Position numbers and translations under genes: made by a program. 64,000 bases of DNA from Parelaphostrongylus tenuis (taxonomy: Eukaryota > Nematoda > Chromadorea > Rhabditida > Metastrongylidae): positions 1-64,000 of the forward strand of contig JAHQIW010004432.1 of the NCBI GenBank assembly GCA_019055375.1, read 5' to 3'. Numbering within the stretch: the stretch's first letter is position 1; the number at the start of each line of letters is the position of its first letter. The notes below the pieces were generated by a model. The model ran no database searches. It was given only the letters and a program-made list of their open reading frames with translations, and was not told the DNA's origin. Below, one piece after another: positions 32,790-44,820 of this stretch.

Positions 32790-33094
32790 AGATAACCTTC
32801 GCCTTTAGCCAATCCTCTCGAGGCGCTTACTCTCCTATGCTGAGAGTGGGCGATGACGAACTTTATACACTCTAGGTCCGCTGAAATTATCACTGAGCGC
32901 ATGGTCTCAAGAAAATATTCCAAAGGAAAGGTATAGTATATTCAATGGTACCAGCTAAGAGCAATCGAGTGTACAATACTATGTGCCCTAGGATAATTTC
33001 ACCGGACATAGAGCGTAAAATGTTCGTCGTCGCCTACTCTTAATTTAGGGGGCTGAACACGGCGAGAGGATTGGTTAACGACGTAAGGTAACTG

Positions 33095-33133
33095 CCTGAT
33101 TGACGAGATCAAGATCGAAACACGAGTATCGGA
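33095..33133 (+). ncRNA. Hammerhead-ribozyme-like motif (plus)
   Basis: Core TTGACGA (first C changed to T), stem II GATC/GATC with AA loop, GAA, stem III region ACACGAGT, then A; stem I about 4 bp (CTGA/TCGG). Partner of the motif at 32746 in the other arm. Confidence 0.5.
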
Positions 33134-33299
33134 TTCTATAAGTTAGCCTATTTAACAGACCGGATAACATGCGTGGCTCAGAAATGATTACCTGTCAAAC
33201 TGAAATTTCAACTGTGGACTCAAGAAAACCCTCCAAAAGGAAAGCTATGAAAAATAGTTATTGAAATTTTTGTTGTTGATATGTGCATAAAAACGAAGT

Positions 33300-33690
33300 T
33301 ACCAAAAGTTTTTTCAATGCTTTTGCTCAATTCTAGGTATATGTCAGCATATTGACTTTGCATTTTTTAAAACATATTCCTCAGTAAAGCTTTAGCATTT
33401 GAACAAAATTATGTCTTACACTGCCCATTTGCTTTCATCGTGGCTTTGTTGAAAGCACTAAAAGCTTATGATCGTGCAAAGGAAATTTTGAAGTATTAGT
33501 GCCATTGGTTTTATCTAAAATAATTCCTAAGCAGAAAGAAAACCTTAAGTGAAATAACAAATTTGCTTGTCAGATGCGAGCCGTGCCAACGTGATCGATC
33601 TGCCGTCATGTGTAAGCCAAGGTCAGCTTCCTTCCCTCCAGCCCTCTGCTCCACATACTGGCTTACAAATATGGGCCGCTTATGTGAAAT
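33300..33690 (-). repeat. Dispersed repeat copy (inverted relative to 14240)
   Basis: The reverse complement contains gacggcagatcgatcacg, tttgttatttcacttaagg, ataaaaccaatggcac and gcacgatcataagctttt, the same order as 14270-14470. Confidence 0.55.
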
Positions 33691-33808
33691 TTTTCTTGCT
33701 ACACTGCAGTGAACTGATCTTCCCACGAAATAACGAAATAGGCTCAGCAATGGAATCTGCGAACCATACGCTGTCGAGGGGTTACTAACAATATGCACTG
33801 TGACAAAT

Positions 33809-33928
<120 letters not shown>

Positions 33929-33934
33929 TTGTTT

Positions 33935-34810
33935 TCTTTCTGCTACAGTGTTATAAAATAGCCGGTTTTTCTGATTATAAGGGACAAGTGGAAAACCGAT
34001 TTTATCCGTTGGAATAAAACTTTTGTGTTCATAACAATTTTTAAAGCTGAGATTTGAGGCTACAGCCCCATGTCGCCGGTTTTCCAAAACACCCCTTCAT
34101 ATTGCTATAACATTCATATCAAAATCATAATCTATAAAACCACGTGCTTTTGTCTCTTATCTTGCTCAAATTTCGTCAGACAAAACTCCTTCTTTAGAGT
34201 GTTAGTATTCAAACTATAGCAGAAACTTCAAATGACTTAAAAACGATGCTTTTTGAGCACTTTTACCTTTTGATCTCCCATGGCTTTTATATTTTTGCTT
34301 CAAATCTGGTCGGACATCGATCTTTTCTAGACTAATAGTAATCACCTGAGAGAGTACTGTTCACTATATCTAGCTTTGTGCTTGTTTTCTAAAAGTTAGG
34401 TTTAGAGGAACATAAATATCAGGTTTTACATCTTTTGCAGGGTTACTTACTGTTTTTCGACAAGGCGAAGGCCGTGGCAGGAGCGGGCAGATCAGGACGA
34501 TCATTTTGACATACTGTTATTCAGTTGGGAATTTTCACTCCGCTCTGTAAAACTCCAGATAAAACGATTTAACAATGTGCTACAAAAACTCCTCTACAAA
34601 CTGATATGCTCTTCCGCTTCTAGCGAGTCATACGTGCGATAAAAGTGAAGGTGAATGGCGAGTGTGAAACATAAAAATTCATCTGGATGCTACAGTGTTA
34701 TAAAGGGGTGTTTTAAAAAAGCGGGAACGTGGGACGTAGCCTCAAGTCTCAGCTTTCGAATGGTTACTAGCACTCCTATGAAGTCTTCCTCTCCAGCGAA
34801 TAAGGCCTCT
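33935..34810. repeat. Dispersed repeat copies, opposing orientations
   Basis: 33940-34110 holds an inverted pair of family ends: ctacagtgttataaaatagccgg against the inverted gttttccaaaacac...gctataac. 34490-34810 is a plus copy (cactccgctctgtaaaactccag, gcgagtgtgaaacataa, ggatgctacagtgttataaa, gtagcctcaagtctcagctttcgaatgg). Confidence 0.55.
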
Positions 34811-34814
34811 TTTT

Positions 34815-36730
34815 CATTTGTTCTCTCTTAATCAGAAAACCAGAAAAACTTTCGAAAAACAACCAAATAGTGCACTAGTCAGATTTGTATATTCTCAAAT
34901 AACACTAACAGTGCATTAAAAGATCCTTGTTCAGCAATGAGGTCGCTCATTCATTTCTCCCCGGATAACCGAAAGAAACTCAAAATCAACATAGCCACCG
35001 CACGTATAACGCTCTATTATATCATGCATATCATCAATGTGAATCCATGTCCTACCTAAATATGCGCCGGCGACAGCAGGCGTGAATATACGAACTTCAC
35101 GTTTACTTTTGGCAGAAATTAAACTAGACTATAGATTCACTGCACTCAGAATAAATTCAGCAAACAAATACTCAGACAGGCGCTTTAACATATCAACGAA
35201 TTTGACAGAGCGTTTTTCTAACGAAGATTATTGTAGCGACTGAAAGAGATGGTAACCACTTGGAGCAGCATTTAGGCAGGACGGTGGACGAATTAAACTA
35301 TCCCATTTGACTCATCATTCTTTTGCGATGTCAGACGTGCAATAAGTGTGTCAGCGTTGTTCAGAAGTGGCTTTGATGAGACTATCGCAGACAATTTTGA
35401 CGAATTCTTGCAAGTACACAGTCAAGTTGTATAAACCGCCTTGTGGTCAAGTGACCTACATATGTTCTGTTACTTCGGTGGCGGAATGATTCAGCTAGAA
35501 CGTTCAAAAAAAGTGCTCAAATCTCAAGTTTAAACCAAGAAAAAATTCCAAACAATTACTTCCACATTTTCAGAATTCCGAGACTGCGAAATCACAGTAA
35601 ACATAATTATTCACTTTTGTCAAATAATGTACAATTATTATAGCCGACAATTATCATCGACACCTAGGCAGAATGCTGAATCGTGTACAATAGACAAGCA
35701 TGAGCAAAATAAATCATTTCTATGGCATGACGCGTTCAAACAACTGTCAACCGATACTGGAAAGTGAAAAACGCACTAAGAATAACTAGTTTTCCCCTAA
35801 CTCCATTCTTGTCAATTTCGACTCAGTATAAATTTTGCAATATTCATTATGTGTGTAACTTTCACGTCGGAAATGAGCACATTTCAGTAAGCACCACTAT
35901 TTTTAAACAATTTTTCTAACCCCTTAAGTCGATTTCAAACCTTTCACATTCAATAAGCGAATTAGCAAAGCGGCATTTTTTAGAAAGGAGTCTTCCGCGT
36001 CTTTGAGAACCACTGTTTAGCGAGCAGGTACAAACTTCAAAACACGTTTTAACATTGCTACTATGACACAATTCGATTTTCGGCTAGCGAGCCGGAAATA
36101 TGTTAGGGCAAATTTGAAAACTGTAATTTTGAGAAAAATGAAACACCACTGAGCTAAAAATATTGTGATTGGACTAGCATTTGTAAACGAGGTGAAAAAT
36201 TGATTACAATAAGGAATTAATGAGCAAGATAAATAATGATAACTCAGTCAAAAAATAAGACAGATGGTAAAACCTATAAGACAGTTTAGTAGGACTCACA
36301 CTTCGCCTTCCTCATTTGGCCTGATTGACTTCCCTTTCTCTGTTCGTTTTGATATCAACTAATAACCTTTTGATAAACTGTATGCAGCACCAGAAAAGGG
36401 GAGACGCATACATATCTTCGCCAAAAAGAAGACGAAAATTATCTCAGTATGCGCATTATATATACATACACAAGAGGAAAAATTGCAAAATCAACAATAA
36501 ACAAGCGATAATAATGAATAAGTAACTCATAATGTATGGTAGTACAGCATAGCATATGTAGGCCGTATAATTATAGTATTTGAACCCGTTCTAATCTCTT
36601 CCAGCGTCATTTAGCTCTTTTCTGCTCTTTCGAGAGTGGGCAAAGAAAAAAAATGATGGCAACAAAATACCACAGTAACAGATGGTCGATATACCACAAC
36701 CGAGCTTATTTCTAGTGGCTTCTTGTTTAT
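34815..36730. other. No gene recognised
   Basis: About 1.9 kb of AT-rich sequence with no supportable exon, RNA or repeat. Confidence 0.45.
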
Positions 36731-37659
36731 TGCGGGACCGGCTATCTATTAACCTCGGCATAATTTGCATAATTGAGTATTTTCCTTTGTTTGGTTGATT
36801 CGCAGTGTTATCGATATTACTTATTGAATATTAACGAAGCAGACAACATTACAGTTAGAATTGCAGCATTAATATTACAATAATCGTGATGATTAACGTT
36901 TCAGCGGGTCGCCTTCTTCAGAGCCCGGAGAGATCAAATTGATCCATAATCCAGGAAGCTAAAACCTCCATAAAATGATTAGAAAACGTAACGAACGAAA
37001 TTCAGATTGTATAGTAAAACTCCATTTTGGAGCACTCGCCGTTTTGATGCTGAGGGTCTATCAGTTATTCATTGAAGATCGGCCGCTTAAGGTCAATGCA
37101 CAAGTGAAGTGCTTAACTCAGGCCGGGAGTGTCAGCCAGAGGTGTGGTTCAAGGTCACACATGATCACGACTCGTGCACGTTTTTTATCCCTATGCGTGC
37201 CAAGTGGAGCTTTTTTTATCAAAGCTGCGTAACTCAACTAAGTACTCTTATAAACGAACGAATAGTGCTCTACCCTTTCGCCAGTGGATTAATCCTCGAA
37301 CGCCTAGCGAGAGATTAGGTAAATTGCAGTAGATCTCATGTAGTCGCGTCTCTGCCGTTGGGGCAAACTTTGCAGTTATTGGTTTCGCAGAGGCGGTCAT
37401 ACAGTCGGTTGTGCACTAGTTGGAGCTATAGTCTCTTTGAGACCATTTCAGCTATTGCTAGCAAATTTTCCAAGCCTGCTGTTTTTTGGATGTGTTCAAT
37501 AGCTGTACTTACTTCGTTATAAATAAAAGGCAGGACGATAGAAGACTTATTTGCGCCAGACCTGTCAATTGGGGTGAAGCACTTAGTCTGAATCTAACCT
37601 GAGAAGCTTCTACCGTATCGTAGGCATTAGAGATGGCTATCATTCGCGGTAAGCTTAAA

Positions 37660-37672
37660 GATTCTACCTTGT
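37660..37672. repeat. 13-bp target-site duplication, left
   Basis: GATTCTACCTTGT here is repeated exactly at 38095-38107. Removing 37673-38107 restores a PLE sequence colinear with copies 2 and 4, so the intervening 422 bp is a clean insertion. Confidence 0.85.
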
Positions 37673-37722
37673 ATAATTCCAAAAAAGAATGATTTAAGCT
37701 CAAAAAGGGGTTGGTACGCCCA

Positions 37723-37770
37723 GGGTCATACACCGGTGTTTCGGAGGTTCGTCCTCCTCATCAGTGACCC
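37723..37770 (-). ncRNA. Hammerhead ribozyme (minus strand), consensus-complete
   Basis: On the minus strand: stem I GGGTCA/TGACCC (6 bp); core CTGATGA; stem II GGAGG/CCTCC with loop ACGAA; GAA; stem III ACA/TGT with loop CCGG (or a 5-bp palindrome ACACC/GGTGT); then A, giving a GTA cleavage site before TGACCC. GGGG/CCCC further out could extend stem I past an internal loop. All invariant hammerhead positions are present. The short stem III is like that reported for PLE and retrozyme hammerheads, which often work as dimers. Confidence 0.85.
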
Positions 37771-37954
37771 CCGCCCCACATTATATTGAATGTTTTTTGG
37801 GGGTTTCAAAAACAGTCGATCTTTTGAATTAGTTTTGATCTAACAGCAAAAATCTATCGACTGAGAGGTGGTGATGGTACAGTGTCATAGTACACTGTGC
37901 CATCACCACATACGCCTCCCTCCTTGCTTCAATGCAGGGTTGAATGTGAGGCGG

Positions 37955-38002
37955 GGGTCACTGATGAGGAGGACGAACATCCGAAACACCGGTGTATGAC
38001 CC
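37955..38002 (+). ncRNA. Hammerhead ribozyme (plus strand), one stem II mismatch
   Basis: Same layout on the plus strand: GGGTCA, CTGATGA, GGAGG-ACGAA-CATCC (one G-A mismatch in stem II), GAA, ACA-CCGG-TGT, A, TGACCC. The core is intact, so cleavage remains possible. Confidence 0.8.
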
Positions 38003-38889
38003 TGGGCGTACCAACCCCTTTTTGAGCTTAATTCATTCTTTTTTGGAATTATATTGAACGTTTTTTGGGAGTTTCAAGAACAGTCGATCCTTTGGATTCT
38101 ACCTTGTGTTCTTTTCCTGTGCGCACATTGGCCGCTGTTCGAAACATGTTTTTCAGAAGCGCGCATTTTATGTGTGACGGATGAGATAATAGGTAATGAA
38201 GCAAGATGTTTTTGTTACTTGGTTTTAGGTACCTTTTCGTGTTGTAGGAGTTTTCCGACATTTTGAGCTGAATGTTTGATAATGGGAGCCAATTTTTCTT
38301 CGGTTTTACACAGCTAAACTTTTTGTGCTCTAACTGACTATTCAACAACTCAAAACACTTGTCTCTAGCCGTTTGGGTTGAGCAGACGACAAGGCATTCG
38401 TCTATATACCCTACAGAAGAGTAACGGCAGGAGATCGATAATTGGACGCTCTATTTTAGATATAAGAGCTATAACAAGCGTTGGCGCTAGTCGTTGATCC
38501 AGCGCCAGCCCTCTGATTTTGGCGAAATAGTTTCCGGACCATCTAAAAAATAAACCGGCTAGGCACTCTTTCAGAGGAGCCATAAGTTGCCGGATGGTGA
38601 AGCCAAAGATGTTTGTGGTACTCTCGTGCTCCGTTAGAAGCTCGAAAATGGCCTGCATAGCGAACTCATTCGACACCTCTGTATAATGGGCGGTTCCGTC
38701 GAGAGATTCTATTACGTGCGCGCTGTTGAGGGACGCGTTACGAAGATGGTCTGGAAATATCTGGGTATTGTTGAGACAGGCTGGAGTATGCATCAGTAAT
38801 TGGACTACTATTAGGTTCATAAACTACGCTGTCTCATCCGTTGGACCGCCCACACAGCTGATGATAGGTTTAACTTTGATCTCCAAATG

Positions 38890-41340
38890 AATAACTTTGA
38901 TGTTTACTGCTTTACTTCCTTGGCTTAGGAAACGGCTTAATATGATCAAGTAAAATATTAAAATGATATTTCGAGTGCCATACGGACTTACTCCAGTTGC
39001 AGTTCTCCCTTGAGGAAATCACCAATCGCTTTCAATAAACCGACAATGTCCTCAAATGGCAGACATCCATGATAACGCTCCTCTTTTTCGAGATCCTATG
39101 ATTAGCGTAGTGAATGCTCAAAAAAAAAACATTGGTCATTTTCATTTTCCACACCCTGTTTCATCGCACTGGAAAACGCGTTTTCTGCTTTTATATAGAG
39201 TTTTAACAATTACTCAGCTGCTCAAATTACGTGAATTGAAAGGGTGTAGTTGATTTCCTAGAAAGAATTATTCACCGCGCTGTAGCAAAAACACAGCAAA
39301 TTTATTTTCCACACTTGAGCAATTTTTGCCGGTTGGAATTTTTTCTAGATTATAATAATCAATCAATAGCCAACACCTCAGTCATTTTGATTGAACCAAC
39401 TGACGTTTGGTTTGAAAAAAACACTTTATACTACGCTGTATTAGCTAAAATAAGATTAAGTTTCACACTAGACGCTCATTTGTTATCGGCTAGGGTTTTC
39501 AGTGGCTGTAATGTCGATCACGCAGCGCAATTCACATGAGGCATGTGATTTTGATAGCTGAATCTGGGATTTTTCGCCGTTTTGGAGAAACTCTAGGTTA
39601 GATGTAAATCCTGATACTTTAGGATTGTCTTTACACGTTTATATGCTTGTGGAGAAAAGGCTCAGACTGCTTAAGCGTCACTCTAAGCTTGTTAGCGAAT
39701 TTCTTGGCATCATAAAACCAAAATGAAATGTCTAACCTACGGAGAGATAAAACAAACCTAATGTTCACTTATCTTCAGATTTATCTAAACATATGCAATT
39801 GAATAACACTGAAGTTTTAAAAGCACGGTAGTTTAGTGTCAGTAATTCAAAATTCCATCCACATACGGGAGCAGAGGAAGCACGCAGAATGCGAAACCAA
39901 ATTTTTGCTTGGCATTTACAGAGCAACATGAAGTCCTCCTCAAAAACTAAGTACACCATCAAATTCGTCAAGACTTGTGCAGTCGAATATCTATCGAGAG
40001 CCTTCAAGGGGAAAGCTCTTCCGGCAAAAAATGCTCGAATACGAAACAAAATCTGCTACTTCTCCATTATTAAGCACCATTTCAACCCTTCAAAAAAAGC
40101 TCACCTTGGGACTTCTTTTCTACGATCAAATAATTGTTCTATTAAATATTTTGAAAAAAATTTCAGCGGTTTCTTCTAGCTCCAAAAACGCCTTGTCAAT
40201 ATGCTGGAAGAGCATAACTAATGAATTGTTTTTCATTCAAAGATTTCTCGTTAATCAAATCTTTTTCTCCAGAGTCTCAGTAACCAATCCATCGATCAAG
40301 TCTTAAGAATTGTTTGCTTTTCAAGATGGATCGTGCATTACGCTGTGACAGCGACAACAAGATTGTGTTTCGCAAATCGAATCATTCTATTATCCACTCC
40401 TCACTTAGATACCTAGGAAACTACGTATTTTTCATTCGTCTTAAGTTCAGATAATCAATCCATAGTCCAAATCATAGGAATTTTAGAGATGCATTTTATC
40501 TTCAAAAAGGCTCTTCACTCTGCTGAAAGAACAGAAATAAATTGTTGTTTCTCACAAAAAGCCATTTCGCTTGTAAAGCTTTTCATTTGAAATCTATATG
40601 ATTATTCGACAGATTGTACCTTAGAAATTCAGATAATCTACTAATTTTGAACATTGATCTTGTGTCAAGCTGCAACACTTAAAAGAATATTCGGCTTCGC
40701 AAAACTGGATATGAGCCATTGTGTGCGAAACCCAATATTTTTTGGTTATTATGACGCACTAAGAAGTTGTTTCAAGAAATCAAAAACATTACCGAAACTC
40801 TTGAAATTTGACTGATCTTTTGGTCTTTAACTATAAACGGGAAGCTCTGGTCAGGAAAAATTCTGCGAATGAGGAAAAAATAATTATTTGTGCTCTTTTA
40901 GAGCAATAGCAAGGTTTTTTTTGGAAATGAAGCACACCATTGAAATTTTTTGCTTTGAGCTATCGACTGTTTCTTTAAACATAAGAAGCGATCAAAAATA
41001 CGTTTGTCTCAGTGGATCGAATTGAAGGGAGAATAGTTGAAGTGATCCTTTTTCTTGCGAAACCCATTGTTCGTTTGGCTGTTGCAGCGTATTACCATGT
41101 CTATTACGAAAAGCAACTAAATTTTTGTAATCCTTATGATTTGATTTTTCCACTTATCAGCAAACATCGAAGGCAAAGCTCTTATCAGCGGGAAATCTTT
41201 TAATGAAGATCAAATTTTATTCTTGCTCTTTGAGCTTAATTGGAAACCTTTTGTTAGAAGTGAGATAAACCATTCAAATTTTTCTAATTTATGCTACCGA
41301 AAGGTTATTTGAACACTGAAAAAAACCAAGAAATGCGTTT
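38890..41340. repeat. Spacer of unit B
   Basis: Inverted homologue of 2340-4360. No gene; open frames such as 39889-40179 and 39977-40306 are shared debris with no motif. Subunit periodicity of about 330 bp is visible at 40891 and 41221. Confidence 0.5.
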
Positions 41341-42670
41341 CTTACGATGGGTTGAAATGGCGCTTGTATAACGGAAAAGTACCAAAAATTCTACAGTCTT
41401 TGGTCTTCAAAGTTAGACCCATCATCAACTGTGTAGGCGGGACAACGGATGGTACAACGTGGTTGATGAACCTAATACTGGTTCAATTACTAAAGCACAT
41501 TCAAGCCCATCTCACCGATGCCGAAATGTTCCTAGACTATCTACGTAACGCGTCCTCCAACAACGCGCACGTAATGGAATCTTTTGACGTGACCGCTCTC
41601 CAGAAGTGTGGAATGAGTTCGCAATGCGAGCCATATGCGACCTTCTAATGAAGCACGAGAGGACCACAAATATGTATGGCTTCACCATTCGGCACGTTAT
41701 GGCCCTCTCAAAAGAGTTTTTATACTGTTCATTTTTTCGATGGTCTGGAAACTGTATTGCCTAAATTAGAGGGCTGGCGACGAGGCAAAGACTAGCGCCA
41801 ACTCTTGCTATAGCCTATATGTTCATAGTGGAAAGCTCAAGAATCGATTTCCAGCCAATACTCTACTGCATGTATATGGATCATTGCGTTGCCGCCTGCT
41901 CAGCCCAAGAGGAGATGGGCAAATGTTTTCAGTTGTTGAATAGTCAGACAGAGTACATAAAATTCACCCGTAAGAAACCGAAGGAAAATAGGCTCTTATT
42001 TTTGAAGGTTCAGGTCAAACTGTTCGAAAACCCCAACAACACAAGATAGCAACAAAAACCAAGCAACAAAAACATCTTGGATCATTACCTATCGTCTCAT
42101 CCGTCACGCATAAAATGCACGCTTCTCTACAGCATATCTCAAACAACGACCAATGTGTGCACGGAAAAAGAACGCAAGGTAGAAACTTCAAGCATGGTGC
42201 GAAGAATAGCGAAATGTAATTGCTACGATACGGCAGGAGCTTCTCAGCTTATATTTAGAGAAAGTCCTTTACCCCCAAACTACAAGTCCGACGCAAACAA
42301 GGTTTCTTTCCTCCGCCTTTTATCTGTAACGAAGTAAGCACAGCTATTAAATGCTGCCCAAAACCAGCAGATTTGGATATTTTGGTAGCAATAGTTGAAA
42401 TACCCCCAAAGACACTAAAGCGCCATTTACTCCGCAACCGACTGTATGACCGCCTCTGCGAAACCAGTGCCTGTAAATTTTGCCCAAACGGCACAGACGG
42501 CGACTGCACGAGATCTGCTGCAATTTATTCAATCGCTTGCGAGGCATGCGAAGATGAATACATTGGCAAAACGTGTAAACTACTATTCTTTCATGTAAAA
42601 GAGCACCTAGTTGGAGGAGCGACTTCAGGTAACTTCATGAAACATCCAGGTTTGCAAAGTTTACGATGAG
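41340..42670 (+). mobile_element. Penelope-like element copy 4, degenerate
   Basis: Plus-strand PLE relic closest to copy 1. RT N-part 41352-41648 (VRPIINCVGGTTDGTTWLMN); palm decayed with a frameshift near 41600; the catalytic box is YMDH rather than YIDD (about 41870-41885), so the second Asp is lost. Thumb 42077-42337; endonuclease 42373-42669 with CETSACKFC, CEACEDEYIGKTCKLL and KEHLVG, the best-preserved YIG block in the window. It stops at 42667. Confidence 0.88.
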
Positions 42671-42679
42671 ACATGAAGG

Positions 42680-44210
42680 ATCGTATAGTCGAAAAAGTAG
42701 GCTTGAAGGGGTTGCTCCTTGGCATCGTCGATGCTTCTTCGGTGCTGATAATCAGGCTTTAATCACAGGACCTGCTGGCTATTAATGATGATGATATCAA
42801 GAATAAGAAAAAAGTTTCTATGACAAAAATGTTTGTTCAATGAGCTTAACAGGGAAAAGAAACCGTTTATAATGAAGATAGCTTTAATGAGACTGAACTA
42901 ATTCCACTAGCGTTGCAGACCAACACTAGTTCCACCTAAGCCTTCACAGAAAGGACGTTTTCAGAAAAGCCATGATAACGTAATGTAGGACTACCCAGCT
43001 TTAGGATAAGGTATTGTAACAGTGAGCATAGAGGTTTACTGCGACAGCCTTTATGTCGAATCTCATTCAACGACTTTTAGCGAACTTGGACGCTGGGGTG
43101 TTGTTTGTATCGAAACATTTGTCCTCGACGACTTGTAAGAAAGAAGACAATTGAACGTAAACATCGAACACATCAGTGTGCCATTGACTGACATATAACA
43201 AATTCTTTCGACCTATGTCGCAGAATAACAAAATAATATGTACAACTGGCGAAACGATTTGCACAAATGCGAAAATTGATGTCATCGATGACGTTCGTTC
43301 ATTGTATGTCGTCCGTACAGGTCAACGCGTTTGAACATACATTCCACTGAAAAGAGCACATAAAAAACAAGGGCTATTAGTGAAACGATTAGAGCACAGC
43401 AAAATATGTCGAGGGCTTTAGGAATACACATAAAGTGTGGAGATGACTAAACATCAAGAGTGCATGTAACAGTTTCGCGTAAATTTAAAATGCAGGGGTT
43501 TTTCTTAGTAGTTGTTATGATCAGAAATCATACAAGTCTCAGATATACACAATATAATATATAATACATAGTGTGTAATATTGAACATATAAGATATAGT
43601 AGATATTATATAGTGTAATGTAGAATTCGGTTTTATGGGAATGTATATATTATTCATTCATATAAATATAGAAACGATAGAATAAGGTGACAAAAATAGA
43701 AAACTATAGTTCAGGTGCCTTGTTTATCGCTAGTATAAGGGAGAAGTACACAAACAGTATCAGTAATCTTATCCATTCACGTACACGTATGACAAACACG
43801 CTAAGTGCCCACACACAGAGCGATATGAGACCAAAATGAGAACATCGATATCATGTCGGGGAGGTATAGGAAAAAAACACCGTCAAACGAGTTCAGTCGA
43901 ATACCATTTCATGAACGATTAGGGCACCACAAAACGGTTTATTGGTGTCACACAAAGAGATCAGACAAAAAACTCAGCCAAATGGAGGATTTTTCTCACT
44001 TGGTTTACTTCAATGAAACTATAATGACTATTTCAAAAATATCAATATCGTGGAAACTCACTAGCCAATACGCATTTTTTTCCTTTTCTAAATTGTAAGT
44101 GAATAATTGCTACCTGCGACTTTTTAAGGCAATCACAATTTTTAAGACATTTCATAAAACCATAAAATTGGCAGGCAACATATTGAAGTAATTCCGAACG
44201 AGATGACAAT
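42680..44210. other. No gene assigned
   Basis: A minus-strand frame at 43285-43067 from ATG has coding-like composition (IVSPVVHIILLFCDIGRKNL...) but no splice sites or motif. 43530-43640 is a very AT-rich stretch of tatata/agatat type. Confidence 0.35.
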
Positions 44211-44214
44211 GTCG

Positions 44215-44300
44215 AAGACTGAGGAAAAGATGGTGTAGTGGCAAGCAAACGCACGTTTGCTCCCTTTATCAATACACGTGCGCGATTCCGGCAATCAACG
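44215..44300 (+). repeat. tRNA-like SINE fragment
   Basis: ggtgtagtggcaagcaaacg resembles an A-box and gcgcgattccggcaatc a decayed B-box, with spacing typical of a tRNA-derived SINE head. Confidence 0.35.
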
Positions 44301-44820
44301 GGTGTTGTGGGCGGTCTAAGCCTCTGGATTGGATCAAAGTCATCTTGGAAAAGTTGACTGGACTTGTTCCAGTCTTAGCTAAGAATGATAGTACAACGAG
44401 GAGACGCTATGGAATTTCTTATGTCGCCAAAAGTTTTCTTAATTATCAAAGATTACCTAGTATTGTGCGATCACATTATTAGTAAATTAAGATGGTCGAG
44501 CTTGTGTAATTTTGGCAAAATATTTCTTGCTTTGATTTCTTTTTCCATCAGAAATCTGGTTAATGTGATATTGGATCAATGAGTATTAATCGTCTGACGT
44601 TTCTACTGTCGAAGCATTCATCAAAGCAGCACCTGTTGCTGGGCTTCTGACTCGTTTTCACATTTAAGCTATCGTTCTAATTTTGGTGGCCAACATCGCA
44701 TTTGAGTAGTCGGCCAACTTCAAATTCTACTTTGGTATTTCAATTCGGATTGGAGACAATGTCCGAATCAGCTTGTAGAATGACTAACTGGAGAAATCGA
44801 TTCCATGGCACAATTTTCCT

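Larger units (their letters stand above)
32685..33215. mobile_element. Foldback element with two hammerhead-like cores
   Basis: Left arm 32685-32895 and right arm 32985-33205 are inverted copies. Both ends carry atgcgtggctca plus cataatgatta-type sequence. The inner ends carry ataatttcaccggacatag (right) and its inverted, diverged match (left). Each arm carries one hammerhead-type core pointing outward. The interior of ~90 bp has no coding. The half-copy at 17490-17800 and the hairpin at 17305-17465 belong to the same family. Confidence 0.75.
37673..38094. mobile_element. 422-bp ribozyme-bearing insertion in PLE copy 3
   Basis: Begins ataattccaaaaaagaatga and carries ~105-bp inverted arms (37673-37780 and 37943-38048). 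Each arm holds a complete or near-complete hammerhead ribozyme core, oriented outward. The middle has a second short palindrome (about 37869-37913, ggtggtgatgg against ccatcacca). The right end after the arm (38048-38094) repeats the internal segment 37782-37830 (gttttttggg, ttcaa, aacagtcgatc). No coding. The 13-bp TSD suggests retrotransposition or PLE-type integration rather than a TA-target DNA transposon. Confidence 0.8.
36735..38890 (-). mobile_element. Penelope-like element copy 3, interrupted
   Basis: Minus-strand PLE relic: N-part and palm at 38820-38365, thumb at 38348-38110, then an insertion (37673-38094), more thumb, and endonuclease remnants at 37500-37200. Palm blocks FGFTIRQLMAPLKECL and QRLAPTLVIALIS are readable, but the YIDD region is frameshifted (near 38410) and the GIY-YIG part is heavily decayed. 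The 3' tail near 36895-36935, read on the minus strand, is CTGAAGAAGGCGACCCGCTG then GAAACGTT. Dead copy. Confidence 0.85.
36735..42790. repeat. Unit B: inverted copy of the PLE pair
   Basis: Reverse-orientation homologue of 280-6080. Copy 3 (minus, 36735-38890) corresponds to copy 2, and copy 4 (plus, 41340-42670) corresponds to copy 1. The intervening spacer (38890-41340) corresponds inverted to 2340-4360. Copy 3 also carries a 422-bp insertion absent from copy 2. About 30 kb separates the units. Confidence 0.75.
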
